The notes under the pieces are model-generated. The model was not told the origin of the DNA and ran no database searches. It was given only the letters and a program-made list of their open reading frames with translations. Shown in pieces: positions 45,986 through 55,977 of a DNA stretch of 55,977 nt. Each line of letters starts with the position of its first letter. The first letter of the stretch is position 1. Made by a program: the position numbers and the translations under genes. The stretch comes from Rhizopus sp. PT2906 (Eukaryota; Mucoromycota; Mucoromycetes; Mucorales; Rhizopodaceae), in the NCBI GenBank assembly GCA_025529335.1, contig JAMYHX010000276.1, forward strand, positions 1 to 55,977, in the 5' to 3' direction.

Positions 45986-47005
45986 TTATTTAAAAGGAAC
46001 ACAATGCACTTTGGCAGGAATTAACAAAATAAAACGATGATCCGCTTCTTTTACCATAAAAGGAGGTACAATCACCAGACTAATGCATCCTTCCTCCTCT
46101 GTCACTGAGTTCATTATCTGTGAATCAAATGAACCACCTTCTTGAATAGGCATTATCTCAACCAAAGCCTCTTGGCATTTTAAGGCTAAATTTAACCTCA
46201 CTGCCCTATCTACTAAATCGACTATATCTGACTGTGCTGCAAAATGAAGGACCGTCATGATCTTTTCTACAATTTCCTTTTTAGCTTGTTCAATATCGTC
46301 ATTGGATTGTCGCACTATAAACGTCGTTATTTGTTGTCTCATGCGTACAGCCCAGGATGTATTTCGTTTCTTGACCCATTCAAAAATCCTTCCAAATGCG
46401 TTATTAATCACAACACCCGGTTGAATAGGCTTGTTCAAGATGTCGTCTATCATGACCTGAACCACCCATTTCTCGACAAGCCATCTCGTCTCAACATCCT
46501 CTTCTTTGCTAACACTCTGATGATCAAAATCAGAGGGAACCTTTTCACAAAGATCACTGATATCTTGAAGCAATGAGCCTAGGTCTCTTTGGATGGTAGA
46601 GACGTCATCATCACTCGCTCTCGTTGATCGCATATGTGATTGAAATTTACTTTCCATACGTCGATATTCTGTTTCTCGGGATGCGAGCTCCCTTTTGAGC
46701 TGTTCAGCCTGTGTTTCGAGTATGTCTCGCTTTTGACCTTGTTCTCGTTGTTTCTCCTCCAATACTCTCTTTGCTTCATTTATTTTTGCCTCTCGTTCCC
46801 GTCTTTCTTGTTCATAGTCGTCTTCAACGTCGTCTTTCTCGTTCTGTACACGTTCGACCATCTCTTTGTGCATAAGAAGTGACTCATTAAGAGAAAAAAG
46901 GATAAGTTCTTTATCAGATTCTGAATCATCCTTGACGACTTGCTTTGATACAATATCTTCAGTCAAGGTAAGTGATTCTGTTTCTGCGTCACTTTGCTGA
47001 ACCAT
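45986..47005 (-). CDS. Coiled-coil protein of 339 residues, intronless, unknown role
   Basis: A single frame from ATG 47005. Residues 1-40 are acidic. Residues 45-130 are a charged coiled coil (for example NEKDDVEDDYEQERRERE). The C-terminal 200 residues look like a folded helical domain with WLVEKWVVQVMIDDIL and GRIFEWVKKRN, ending in a short beta-like stretch ISLVIVPPFMVKEAD. No catalytic motif or membrane segment was found. I do not recognise the family. The stop codon lies 51 bases downstream of the DUF4112 start on the same strand. Confidence 0.75.
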   Translation of the reverse strand: MVQQSDAETESLTLTEDIVSKQVVKDDSESDKELILFSLNESLLMHKEMVERVQNEKDDVEDDYEQERREREAKINEAKRVLEEKQREQGQKRDILETQAEQLKRELASRETEYRRMESKFQSHMRSTRASDDDVSTIQRDLGSLLQDISDLCEKVPSDFDHQSVSKEEDVETRWLVEKWVVQVMIDDILNKPIQPGVVINNAFGRIFEWVKKRNTSWAVRMRQQITTFIVRQSNDDIEQAKKEIVEKIMTVLHFAAQSDIVDLVDRAVRLNLALKCQEALVEIMPIQEGGSFDSQIMNSVTEEEGCISLVIVPPFMVKEADHRFILLIPAKVHCVPFK

Positions 47006-47171
47006 AATAAAAAGAAGAAAAAGGAATAAACAAGGTCATTAAGGAACCTGTTTATAAAGGGAAAAATAAAAAGGGGAAGCGGGCGGCAAGAAAAAAAAAA
47101 AAAAGGAGAAAAAAGGTAAGGGGGAGGGAAGGAACAGTTTTTGTTATGACTAATGTTTCTTTTATAATTAA

Positions 47172-48428
47172 ATGTCAAAAAGAAAAAATGAACATGAGGA
47201 CAACAGAATGACAAAGACAAGTCGAATAGAACAAGAACCCATTAAACAGTTTTCTTCAGAGCAACGATTAGCACAAGATAACGAACCAGTCTGTGTTGTG
47301 TGTGGCAAATATGCAGAATATATCAACAGTGATACCAACCAAGACATTTGCAGGTATGTTTGATGCATAATTATAATTTCCCAAAAAACTAAATCATGTC
47401 AGTCTTGAATGCAAAAAGATCAACACTGATCTCAACCAGAAGCGACTAGAAAAGAAGAGAAAGAAAAACATCAAGAATGTGGAGCATGGTGCGATGCATG
47501 CCTATGCAGCAGATAATCTGCATGCCAAACTCACCAATTACCAAGAACCAGAATCAATAGGTTCACAGACAAAGACGCACATTCAGTACATGCTGAAAGC
47601 ACATGCACTCGAAGTCAGTGGTACAGTCATTCCTAAGCCCTTGGTTACCTTTGACCAGCTCGAGACCATACTAGGACCCACTCTGTTACGCAACATCGAG
47701 TCGCTTGGATGGACAATGGCCACAGGCATTCAGCGACAAGCCATAACGGTAGGTCTAGCCGGACGAGACCTTGTTGCAGCTTCACCGCCCAAGTCAGGCA
47801 AGACAGGCGCGTTTCTGATCCCTACCTTGGTCCATTGCCGATCCCTGTCAACTTGGGACGGTGACAAACGACGAGCAGGACCGTATGCGCTAATCATGGC
47901 ACCCACACGTGAAATTTGTTGCCAGATTGAGACCATCTGCCAGCGACTGGCTCTTGGCATGAAGAATATGCGAACGGCATTGCTCATTGGAGGAGAACCC
48001 TTTCCGAATCAACTCTATCGTTTGAAGAAGGGCGTACAGATTTTGATTGGAACACCTGGCCGATTGTTGGATCTTGTTACGGATCATTCTAACCTGCTGA
48101 GGCTATGGAAAGTACAGATTCTTGTGATGGATGAGGCTGATGCTATGTTTAGATCCGGCTATGGTGTACAAGTGCGTCAGATACTGGGCAAGATAAAGGA
48201 TGATCGGAATAGACAGATTATGTACTTTTCATCTTCTCTCACTGAAGATGACCAAATACTCCAGGGACTTTTGAAGAGGTTAAAGTCACCTATTGAAATA
48301 AAGTGTACAGAGGCGTAACACATGTAACTGTTTATTGTTTCAACTTCATGTGCAGTAAGACCAACACCAAAAGGCGGGTTTTATTTTTAGCATGTAAAAG
48401 TTTACACGTATTATGCGAAATCCATTGA
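47172..48428 (+). CDS. DDX59-like HIT-finger DEAD-box protein, truncated after first RecA domain, 3 exons
   Basis: Exons 47172-47353, 47403-48314 and 48356-48428 give 388 residues. The HIT-type zinc finger near 40-68 (CVVCGKYAEYI then DICSLECKK) and the following DEAD-box RecA1 domain match DDX59. Motif Q-like TGIQRQAI, motif I PPKSGKTGAF, PTREI, GTPGRLLDL and DEAD (VMDEADAMF) are present. Motif III is altered (FSSSLTED instead of SAT). After about ten residues of the second RecA domain (KRRVLFLACKS) the frame stops. Motifs IV-VI are absent, because a gene on the other strand ends only 29 bases further on. An RNA helicase needs both RecA domains, so this is probably a non-helicase paralogue or a recently broken gene. 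Confidence 0.82.
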
Positions 48429-48457
48429 TTAGGTTTTTAATACGTCCAGATTTAATT

Positions 48458-49079
48458 TCATGCAAGGTACGGGGGGTAAAATATGTATTGAATTTTCTGT
48501 AAGAGGTAAACGTTTTTGTCTATAATTGACAAACAATATACCTGGCAATTCAGGTCCATCACTTGGATCATTAGTAGTTTCAAAGACGGGATGTTACGGG
48601 CAGGCAAATTCTTCAAGGAGGTAACAATGTTGTTCAAGTGACACTTGCCAGCCAGAACCAGTTTGATTTTGTCACCGTAGTATTTTGCTTTTGTGGTGGA
48701 GGAAGCTTGCAGTAATAGTAATGGTTGGAGGACTTTTGTGGCTGCCCGAACATTGCTAATCTTTAATGAAATATATTAGATCAACATATGTATAGTTCAG
48801 GATAACGAATTACCTTTTTGCATTCTTTATCCGGACATTATATACTTTATCACCATTATATTCATCATCCTGTATCTCATATTGGTGCTTGTCAAGAATA
48901 GATTTTTGAATCTTTTTTCCACCAAGAAGAGATATCTGGGAGTTGGCTGTAACATTAGAGACATCTAGAACACTGCTTTTTCTTAGACTATAATATATCA
49001 GTGATTTCGTTGATTGCCAAAGTTTAAATAAAAGCCCACTAAGATATCTCCAGATACTACCTATGATGTCCTTCAACAA
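48458..49079 (-). CDS. Small gene of unknown function, 5' end unresolved
   Basis: Exons about 49079-48814, 48755-48542 and 48496-48458 join in phase (about 173 residues). The middle exon reads convincingly (VRAATKVLQPLLLLQ, LAGKCHLNNIVTSLKNLP). The first exon has no in-frame ATG: a TGA lies just upstream of TTG 49079, and the nearby ATG at 49092 is in another frame and would need a 22-base intron. A decayed inverted-repeat element lies directly upstream, so the true first exon may be displaced or lost. I do not recognise the family. It converges on the DDX59-like gene. Confidence 0.6.
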
Positions 49080-49099
49080 AACTTTTCACCATCTTGTTC

Positions 49100-49230
49100 T
49101 GTTTGTTTTCAAGAATAAAGAGATAAAAGAAATTTTTATTCTAACTTTATGTTGTCAGTTTGATCCACTTAGCTTACGTATTTGTACTATTTAACCTATT
49201 TTTTGGTGCATGTAGTGTTTGGCCTTGAAC
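49100..49230 (-). mobile_element. Internally deleted relic of the inverted-repeat element (copy 3)
   Basis: In reverse orientation to the intact copy, it keeps TCAAGAATAAAGAGATAAAAG, TTTATGTTGTCAGTTTGATC and, after a short diverged middle, the end TTTTTTGGTGCATGTAGTGTTTGG. These match interior blocks and the outer inverted repeat of the element at 54960-55468. Most of one side is missing. It lies just upstream of the small gene's unresolved start. Confidence 0.65.
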
Positions 49231-49478
49231 AAAAATAAGCCGTCAATTGCCATGTGAAAAGCTGCCCCTTTGTGATTTTTTCTCTCCCGCCCTTATTTAA
49301 AAACCCGCATTTTGGCGTTGGTCTTACTGTGGATACCAAAAAAAGAGGTTCCATAAAAATAAACAAATCTATTTAAGGGAGAGAGAGGGAAAAAGAGAGA
49401 ATAAGAAGCCGAGAGTGAGCCTAGGTTGATCATTTTTTTCTTCTTCTTTATCTCTCTTTTTTTTTTATATATATATAA

Positions 49479-50945
49479 ATGAAAAGAAACTTGACTGGCA
49501 TTGCTAAAAAGTTAGCTGGACCTACGCTTCTCTGCTACACAGTGCGTTTTGTTCATCTATATTATTCAGTTTATCTCTTGATCCTGCTTGCCATTGTAGC
49601 CTACCTTCATGTTCATCCTTCTCATCACTCTTTAGAGACATGTAGACAAATGTCTATTTCAAAAAGGAAGTCATTACAAAAGTCAGAAGAAAGATTTGCA
49701 AGCTTAAAGGTAAGTCATTGTTCAATGTCGTGGGAATGTCTGATGAAAAAATCATATAGATAAACGAATTCTTTTTGAACCCTTTTGACGAGTGGAAGGA
49801 AATTCCATTTTATAAGACGTTATTGCTTTGGTCAAGACGATGGAAAGGAAACGGTATTCCAAACAATGAAATTGAACTTGATAAGTCTTTGCCTTGCAAG
49901 AAACCGTGTTTGACTCATATCTTTAAACAACACGACAAGATAACGTTTACTTGGTTTGGGTAAATAAACAAATATACATAAAAGAGGAGCGCCAAGTTAA
50001 TCACATTCTAGACAATCAACATGTCTCGTAACAATCGGAGAGTTGACTATTCTGACAGACCCGGTGTTTAGCAAACGATCTATCAACGATTACTTCGGTC
50101 CAAAACGATTACGACCTATTCCATGTCAATTGGAAGAGTTTATAGATAAAGTAGACATTGTCCTCGTTTCGCATGATCATTTTGATCACTTGGGTAAATA
50201 GCTGCTATTAAATACAAATCAATATACTAAAGAATGACTCTAGATGAAAATGCAGTTCGAAAATTGGGCAACACTGTCACTTGGTATATTCCTCTCGGCC
50301 TTGGTCGCTGGTTTTCCAAGCGAGGCATTACAAGATTTGTCGAATTAGATTGGTGGCAAAAGGTGGACCATCAAGGTACTACTATTGTTTGTGTGCCTGC
50401 GATGGTATGTAAAACTTGGTGATTATTTAAAATAATATGCATTAATGTCCTTTTTGTAGCACTGGAGTGGCTCAAGGACACCATTTGAAAAGAACAATAC
50501 ACTTTGGTGTAGCTTCGTGATCAAGTCAACAAAACACAGCTTCTTTTTTTGGTAAGACGCGGATTAGCTCATACATATCTAAATAAGGCAATACTAAGCC
50601 ATTATTATTTTAAGTGGTGATACCGGTTACTCTCCTGAACTGTTTCAAGCCATTGGCAATATGTATGCACCCTTTACCTTAGCTGCTATGCCCATAGGAA
50701 GCTACTTACCAATGGAGTTAATGAAGCATTTACATATGGGTCCTACAGATGCCATTCAGGCTCATCGTGACCTTGGATTTCCCCGTTTATCCATTGGTAT
50801 TCATTGGGGCACGTTTATGATGTCGGACGAAAATTATTTGGCACCAAAAAAGGTACTGGAGGCGTCTTGGCAGTTGACGAAGCAAGAAGTGGAGAAGGAA
50901 AGTGAATTTATTACGACAGCATTTGGCGAAACCATTGTCCTATAA
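49479..50945 (+). CDS. NAPE-hydrolysing phospholipase D-like metallo-hydrolase, 6 exons
   Basis: Exons 49479-49709, 49760-49959, 50012-50193, 50244-50404, 50460-50551 and 50615-50945 give 398 residues. An N-terminal hydrophobic helix (YYSVYLLILLAIVAYL) suggests membrane anchoring. The metallo-beta-lactamase fold follows: LTDPVFSKRSINDYFGPKR, metal site SHDHFDHLD near 196-204, VPAMHWSGSRTPF, FCGDTGYSPELF and GIHWGTF. This set is that of NAPE-PLD and fungal Fmp30, zinc enzymes that release N-acylethanolamine from N-acyl-phosphatidylethanolamine. Fmp30 is tied to mitochondrial cardiolipin balance. Location here is uncertain. The T-rich upstream DNA ends in a TA-repeat just before ATG 49479. Confidence 0.9.
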
Positions 50946-51181
50946 TAGCAATAATAGTAATAATAACAATAATAATAGTAATAATAATGTAGACATGTCA
51001 ATTGCTTCTCAAAATAAAATTATAAAGCAGTAATGGGAATGATTTAGTGAAGTAATGTGACTCTATATTTCGTGCATTAGACGGTTTTTGTTGTCAGTTG
51101 AAATAGCAAATCATTTGAATTGTGTACGTATATATATACATATACATATATACATATACATATATACATATACATATATAC

Positions 51182-51219
<38 letters not shown>

Positions 51220-51463
51220 GTGGCTATATGCATTTCATTTTTGTTCAAGACTAAGTTTACTAAATAATATTTGTTGCCATAGTAATGTGATCAAGCATCA
51301 TCTTATTTAAAAAAGATTTATTGTTCAGTCATTTCTTTGTAGGGAGCTCAGGACATTTTTGGTTACTTTAAAAAGTAAAAAGTCAGAAAATAGAAAATGA
51401 GAAGGGTAATAAATGTTACATTAAAATAAATTTATTCGTGAAACCAATTATTATTGATTGTGT
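50946..51463. repeat. Intergenic simple repeats (AAT and TA/TACA)
   Basis: An AAT/AGT trinucleotide run occupies 50944-50990, directly after the NAPE-PLD-like stop. A tandem array of TATACA/TATA units runs from about 51127 to 51215, alternating TATATACATATACA. No gene is seen; the short frame across the array encodes only Tyr/Ile repeats. Confidence 0.75.
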
Positions 51464-52626
51464 TTACATGTAATTTAAGAGTTTACAGGAGCCACCTTCA
51501 TAGATATCAACCTTGTTTATGTGATGAGCCTTATCCAAGGTTTGATAGTTGTCCATAGCGTAAACATAAAAGTCAATATGTTTACCCTTGAAACTCCAGC
51601 TTTGATCTATATAAAATATATTAATACAAATTTGTAATGTTTAAATTATGTAAAATTACCATCAACAAGTAAACATCCATTATGGGTCTTTTTAGAACCA
51701 GGAATCTTCCATCCGACAAGAGAAGGAACATAAATCTTGGTTCCCTTTTTGATATCATTAGAGGCAATAGTGACATAAGGACGAAGAGGAGTTCCATAAG
51801 CTAAAAATACACATTAGTAAAAAAAAAATTAAACCTTGTGTATTTGCTTACAAGTTAAACCATAAGGATCACTCTTTCTGTTGACCATTTCAAAGCACTT
51901 AAAGTCTTTACAAGTACAGCCTCCAAGATTGACAATCTTGGATCCAACGACACCAGTACCCTCCATGACAAGGGCATCAGCGTAGTCTTCAGAGACAGAT
52001 CCAATAGTTTGGCCACTACAGGTCTTGACAGCGACCTTCTTGCCGCCCTTGTAGTCATTAGGCTGAGCAATCCAGTAGTAGGTGAATGCAGATTGGCTTT
52101 GAATCTTTTTACGGGTTTCTTTTTTGCTGGAGGACTTCTTCTTGGAAGACTTTTTCTTTGCAGCCTTCTTTGTAGAAGAAGAGGAAGAAGAAGAGCTCTT
52201 CTTAACACAATATTTCTTTCCATTAATTAAGTTGGTGCAGCTCTTGTTGACTTGAGGATTCCAGCTGTAGAAATTGTTGAGAGAGACACCATACTTCTTT
52301 GAGACAGAGATACAAGAATCGCTGCCGACAACTAGATGTAAATATTAATATAAGAATAAAATACTAGTAATAACAATAATAATAAAAATACCTGTATGGT
52401 ACTTGGCACAGCTATCAGCACGTTTAGTCAAAGTATGAATTTCCTCATCTGACAATTCAAAATCAAGGTCGTCATTGTCTTCATCGTTAGCAAAAGCTGA
52501 AAGGTAAGTATCAGAGAGTTGTTGACCATCAACTAAATCAGTTTCATCTGCGGCTTGAACACCAAACTTTGCAGACGTAAGGAACAAAAGGCCAAGGGTG
52601 GCCAATGAAATGATCTTTAATTGCAT
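51464..52626 (-). CDS. Secreted LysM and 3D-domain (RlpA-like) protein, 4 exons
   Basis: Exons 52626-52392, 52331-51852, 51800-51660 and 51606-51464 give 332 residues. The signal peptide is MQLKIISLATLGLLFLTSA. An acidic pro-region ends in TLTKRADS, a likely Kex2 cleavage site. A LysM carbohydrate-binding module follows (DSCISVSKKYGVSLNNFYSW, ending INGKKYCV), then a Ser/Lys-rich linker. The C-terminal part shows the 3D/double-psi-barrel pattern, with aspartates in SEDYADALV and CLLVDDQSW and the YGTPLRPYVTIA strand. LysM binds chitin or related glucosamine polymers. The 3D domain is found in wall hydrolases and expansin-like proteins. A cell-wall role is inferred. The open frame upstream of ATG 52626 is leader sequence, not protein. 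Confidence 0.88.
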
Positions 52627-53934
52627 TCTCTCAAAATTAGAATAAAAGGGAAAGGAAGGGGGTTGAATAAGATAAAGATAAAGAAAAAGAGAAAAAGAGA
52701 AATAAGAAAGGGCAAAGTAAAGTAAGTGAAGTGAATATAAAAAAGGTCTGATGTAGGACAAGTATTGATTTTGTGTTGCATTTGAACTAATACTCACTTT
52801 CCGCTATTTCCATTGTGTTTATAGGCTCACAAAGTAAACATTGGGTTTGTTACCTCGTGTTGTCAAGAATAGGCACAATAGATTCCTTATTCAGTAAAAT
52901 GACCTTTTTATTTTCTCTTTTGTTTTATTGTTGTTGAATTTAATTTAATTACTGTTCAGAAAGAAGAGAAAGTGAAATCTCTCTTTCTTTTTTACAATTA
53001 TTAAAAAGATGGAAATAACAGAAATGTAGTCAATATCATTGACAACATTTTATATTGTTTATTCATCACATAACGCGCGTGTTTTTTGTCTATATACACA
53101 CTGCATCTGTTTATCTTTTTGCAGGAGTACAGTTTATAATTACTACAAGAATCTGTTCACTAAAATGGAATATTTTGTTTTATTTTTAATAATCAATTTA
53201 ATAATACATTAATACTCTTCTTCTTTTTATTCTCTGTAAACAAAGCCTCATTTTTCATATTGACCTTCTTTTTATTTTTAGGCTCAAAATTAAGCTTTAC
53301 ATATTGCTAAACGATCCCCCATCTATTCAAATCTCATTATAAAATCTCATTCGTGCCTTATTTCTTAATTTGTTCATTTGTGTAGCTTATCTAATATGGA
53401 AGTGGGCAAGGGATCAAGAAAGAAAGAAAAACGCGTCAATTCATACTTTACTTATAAAAGAATATAATAAAGGACATGTTATAATATCATAGATTCTATG
53501 CATCTCAATCGAATCTTTGAAAAAACATTCTCTTGAATTTGCTAAATTTAGTAAAGCAGTTGAACAAACCGTTTCTTAAAAAGGGCAATACAATGTGAGT
53601 CTCTATACCAAAATATGTTGTATCCTTTTAGCTCCTTCAATATACTCTTTTCGTCAGATTGAAGAGATCTATTAGCCAAGGTTCAGAGCCCCTTTATTTT
53701 ATCGATTTGTTGTTAATCCAAACAGAATGATGGTTTTTACATATGACGACAGATTTAGAAAACTTGTACAAACTTTCCACTGGTGGATTGCAGCAGGATA
53801 GCATAGCTTTGTCGAACAAAGAACGCAGCAAGCAATGATGATGTGAATTTTTGACTGTGTAATCCTGTTGAATGTTTTGTAGAAATTTTCACATTGAATT
53901 TAAAGCAAACTTTTTTCTCGCTTATTGCCATGGC
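52627..53934. other. Gene-free AT-rich stretch
   Basis: The first part is the promoter side of the LysM gene, with an A/G-rich tract at 52640-52725. The remainder has many T-runs and short A/T words, and no frame with coding character on either strand apart from a 70-codon minus-strand ORF at 53755-53967 without family resemblance. Confidence 0.45.
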
Positions 53935-54062
53935 TGCTTTTGATCCAGAAACGCTCAAGTGCGACACATGCGGGAAACGTTATTTGAGCCAGAAATCATT
54001 AAGCTTGCATTTCAACAAATACCACACAAAAGTTGCTATCGTAACGTGCTTGATGAGATAGT
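53928..54062 (+). pseudogene. Short C2H2 zinc-finger ORF or fragment
   Basis: From ATG 53931 a frame of about 43 codons encodes one C2H2 finger: CDTCGKRYLSQKSLSLHFNK followed by YH (C-x2-C-x12-H-x4-H), then stops at TAG. One finger in so short a protein suggests a fragment. It lies just upstream of the decayed gene at 54230-55816 and could belong to the same former gene. Confidence 0.45.
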
Positions 54063-54229
54063 CTTACAGTAGAGCATATTTTCTGCTTGGCATTCCTCTA
54101 TCTCCCCCATAAAACGCCTATGCATCCTATTTTAATAATACTCCTTTGTAATAAACAATGTAATTCGTTAGCCATCGATTTAATTGTCTTTTTTCAAATA
54201 AAAGGCTGAATACAATAGTACATGTATTT

Positions 54230-55816
54230 CGAGTAAAATTAACAAGGCTGTGAACTTTCAAGACAGCATCGAGCAGACCAAAGGGTTGATGGTGTACAGA
54301 ATGGACCCTATCATCATGGAAACGAGGTCATTGAATTCGGGTCTGTCGAAGTAAAGAAGCAGGATGTTTCCGACGAGACTGCTAATGTTCAATTAAACAA
54401 GGACATTCGAGTCAACAAAAGCATCTTGAGGCGGCTCAGCAATCACTTGCATCAGGACAACAAATCGTCATTCACAGTAATGGGACTGGGTGTAATTGGA
54501 GAGAATGCGTCTACATATTTCGTGAGGTCGTAAAAAGACATCATAGTCGCGGTCAAGCTATCTGATGAGTCATTGTTTATACCAGCTGATGCAGACGGTT
54601 TGGAAGAATACATCTTCAGTACAAGCCTTGATCAGCTGTTAAATTATCAGGCAAACTACAAGCATAGAATGAATGACATTTGATTTATATAACATACAAT
54701 AGCAGCATGTTGTGACGCTTTCGCAAGAAGTGAACAAATCATCCAAGATATACAAGAGACGACGAGCAACAGAAAGGTATATGCTAAAGCAAAAATGCCA
54801 ATCTCCCCCTCTTCGCCTGTTCTCAATGGAACGTTTTACGCGCCGAAGAGAACAACCACAGCCACAACTACTGTAAAAGGTGATACAGTGCGGCTGATAA
54901 ATATTGTCCGTTTTGAAAAAATAAATGACAATTTCTAAAATGATTGTCGCTTTTGAAATGGAAAATACTACATGCATGAAAAAACTCACGAAAAAATGAA
55001 TTAGCTAATTTTTTCGTGCATATAAGAAAGTGTACAATATGCGCACGAGAAGGTTAATGCTACGGGCGCTTCCTTGGGGCATTACATGTGGCGTCACTTT
55101 ACAACTTGACATTACAAAATTCGCTATCTGACCTAAGACTGTCCAGTGGGATATTGGTTCTTTGTTGATCAAACTGACAACATAAAAAAGTTTAAATACA
55201 GCAATGACCACATTTCTTTTTTATCTCTTTCTTCTTGAAAAATAAACTTATATTCTACATTAAGGAACATGGAAAGACATCTGTTCCTTGAACAGGTTTA
55301 GCTTGAAGTTGCACATTGAAAAGGCTTGTTGACGATATTACAGGTAGTGCCTGTAGCATTAACTCTCTCGTGGATTTCCTCGTGCGCGTAGTGTACACTT
55401 TCTTATATGCACGAAAAAATTAGCTAATTCATTTTTTCGTGAATTTTTTGATGCATGTAGTGTTTTCCAATAAAAAAGAACTGATCAAAGGAAAAAGCTG
55501 GTCGGGGCGAAGAGAAAATCGAAACTGGTGTTGTTAAATTCATGGATTTCACCAACGCCGATAAAGGTCATTTTATTTGACTTCATGGTAAGGTATCTCT
55601 CTATCTTAAGCTGAGACTAAACTAAACCGCTTCGATTATTTAGATATGAAGTTGTACTTTGAATTGGTCTTTAAGCTTGAAGATCGTTTCATTAAAAGAA
55701 CCCATGCTACTATCAAGCTGTCAACAACACCCGCTGAGATGAAAGACTTTTTTAATCAAATACAATTGCTCTTCTCTTGGAAAAAGTCTCTTATCGATAG
55801 TATCAGTTTGTAAGAG
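54230..55816 (+). pseudogene. Decayed gene of unknown family, interrupted by the inverted-repeat element
   Basis: Protein-like segments lie in order but are broken: HGNEVIEFGSVEVKKQ and DIRVNKSILRRLSNHLH, then an in-frame TAA after STYFVRS, DIIVAVKLSDESLF and LDQLLNYQANYKHRMND with a stop. After the element at 54960-55468 come a frame beginning MDFTNADKGHFI and one reading MKLYFELVFKLEDRF to LFSWKKSLIDSISL (stop at about 55814). The style resembles lineage-specific repeated gene families in Mucorales genomes, but I cannot name the product. Confidence 0.45.
54960..55468 (+). mobile_element. Near-intact ~510 bp inverted-repeat element (MITE-like)
   Basis: The two ends are inverted copies of each other over about 105-118 bases with few mismatches: left GGAAAATACTACATGCAT... 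at 54960 and its reverse complement ending ...ATGCATGTAGTGTTTTCC at 55468. Within each arm a near-palindrome around GAATTAGCTAATT is flanked by A6/T6 and CACG/CGTG. The interior (about 55065-55350) has no long ORF, so it is non-autonomous. The flanks read AAT on both sides, a possible 3-bp target duplication, but this could be chance. Related relics lie at 19923, 31690 and 49100. The superfamily is not known. Confidence 0.8.
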
Positions 55817-55977
55817 TCGATGTGTTTATTTGCTCTATGTGTACAATAAATCTTCCATGTTAGTGCATAGTTCAACAAATAACTAGAAGACTAATGAATA
55901 AAAAAATAATATATTGCTCATTTTATATTTACCGAGGCGTTAAGGAATGCACTGCCGTTATGGACAGCGCATTAAAT
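55817..55977. other. Window end, nothing identifiable
   Basis: About 160 bases after the decayed gene contain only A/T-rich sequence, with possible polyadenylation-type AATAAA-like words near 55845. No gene is seen. Confidence 0.4.

Noticed and set aside
51122..51310. ORF across the TA/TACA repeat
   Set aside because: Encodes only Tyr/Ile repeats from a microsatellite.
52627..52797. Upstream start for the LysM protein
   Set aside because: The extra frame is Tyr/Leu/Phe-rich leader translation; ATG 52626 begins a clear signal peptide.
54960..55468. Reading the 55 kb inverted repeats as a solo LTR or CRISPR-like array
   Set aside because: The ends are inverted, not direct, and there are no spaced short direct repeats; an inverted-repeat transposable element explains them.

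Overview
The window looks like nuclear DNA of an early-diverging fungus, most likely of the Mucorales (Mucoromycota). It is AT-rich. Genes sit close together on both strands and most are cut by introns of about 40-65 bases with GTAAG/GTATG donors, CTAAC/CTAAT branch sites and a few GC-AG pairs. The gene set mixes typical fungal families (Zn2Cys6 factors, AVT transporter, DIC1 carrier) with families usually described from animals and mostly missing from ascomycete and basidiomycete yeasts and moulds: a CHD6-9/Kismet-type remodeller, presenilin, a DDX59-like helicase and an NAPE-phospholipase D-like hydrolase. No rRNA, tRNA or CRISPR array was found.

Layout. 1-2.7 kb holds no gene. At 2.7-14.3 kb lie a mitochondrial dicarboxylate carrier (-), a large CHD remodeller (+, divergent from the carrier), a signal-peptide membrane protein (-), a doubtful small ORF and a nine-exon coiled-coil protein (+). 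At 14.3-19.8 kb is a 21-exon DHX29-type RNA helicase (-). 19.8-25.3 kb has a decayed inverted-repeat element, a conserved hairpin element and an intronless AVT-type amino-acid transporter (-). At 25.3-28.2 kb a MYND zinc-finger ORF runs almost directly into a presenilin gene (+), followed by a Zn2Cys6 factor (-). 28.2-33 kb is gene-poor and holds element relics and a decayed nuclease-like gene. A second Zn2Cys6 factor (+) fills 33-35.6 kb, then another gene-poor stretch. From 39 to 52.6 kb come an unrecognised helical protein (-), a LIM-C1-RhoGAP (+), a DUF4112 membrane protein (-), a coiled-coil protein (-), a DDX59-like helicase lacking its second RecA domain (+), a small unknown gene (-), the NAPE-PLD-like gene (+) and a secreted LysM/3D-domain protein (-). 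The last 3.5 kb carries a C2H2 fragment, a decayed gene and a nearly intact ~510 bp element with terminal inverted repeats of about 110 bp.

The genes do not form one pathway. The most interesting points are the MYND/presenilin junction (a candidate fusion or a shared transcript), the truncated DDX59 homologue, a pair of diverged repeats that keep a compensating hairpin, and a dispersed inverted-repeat element family with one intact and three decayed copies. Exon boundaries were derived by hand from splice signals and reading phase. In every multi-exon model given here the spliced length is a multiple of three, except that the start of the 48.5-49.1 kb gene is unresolved.
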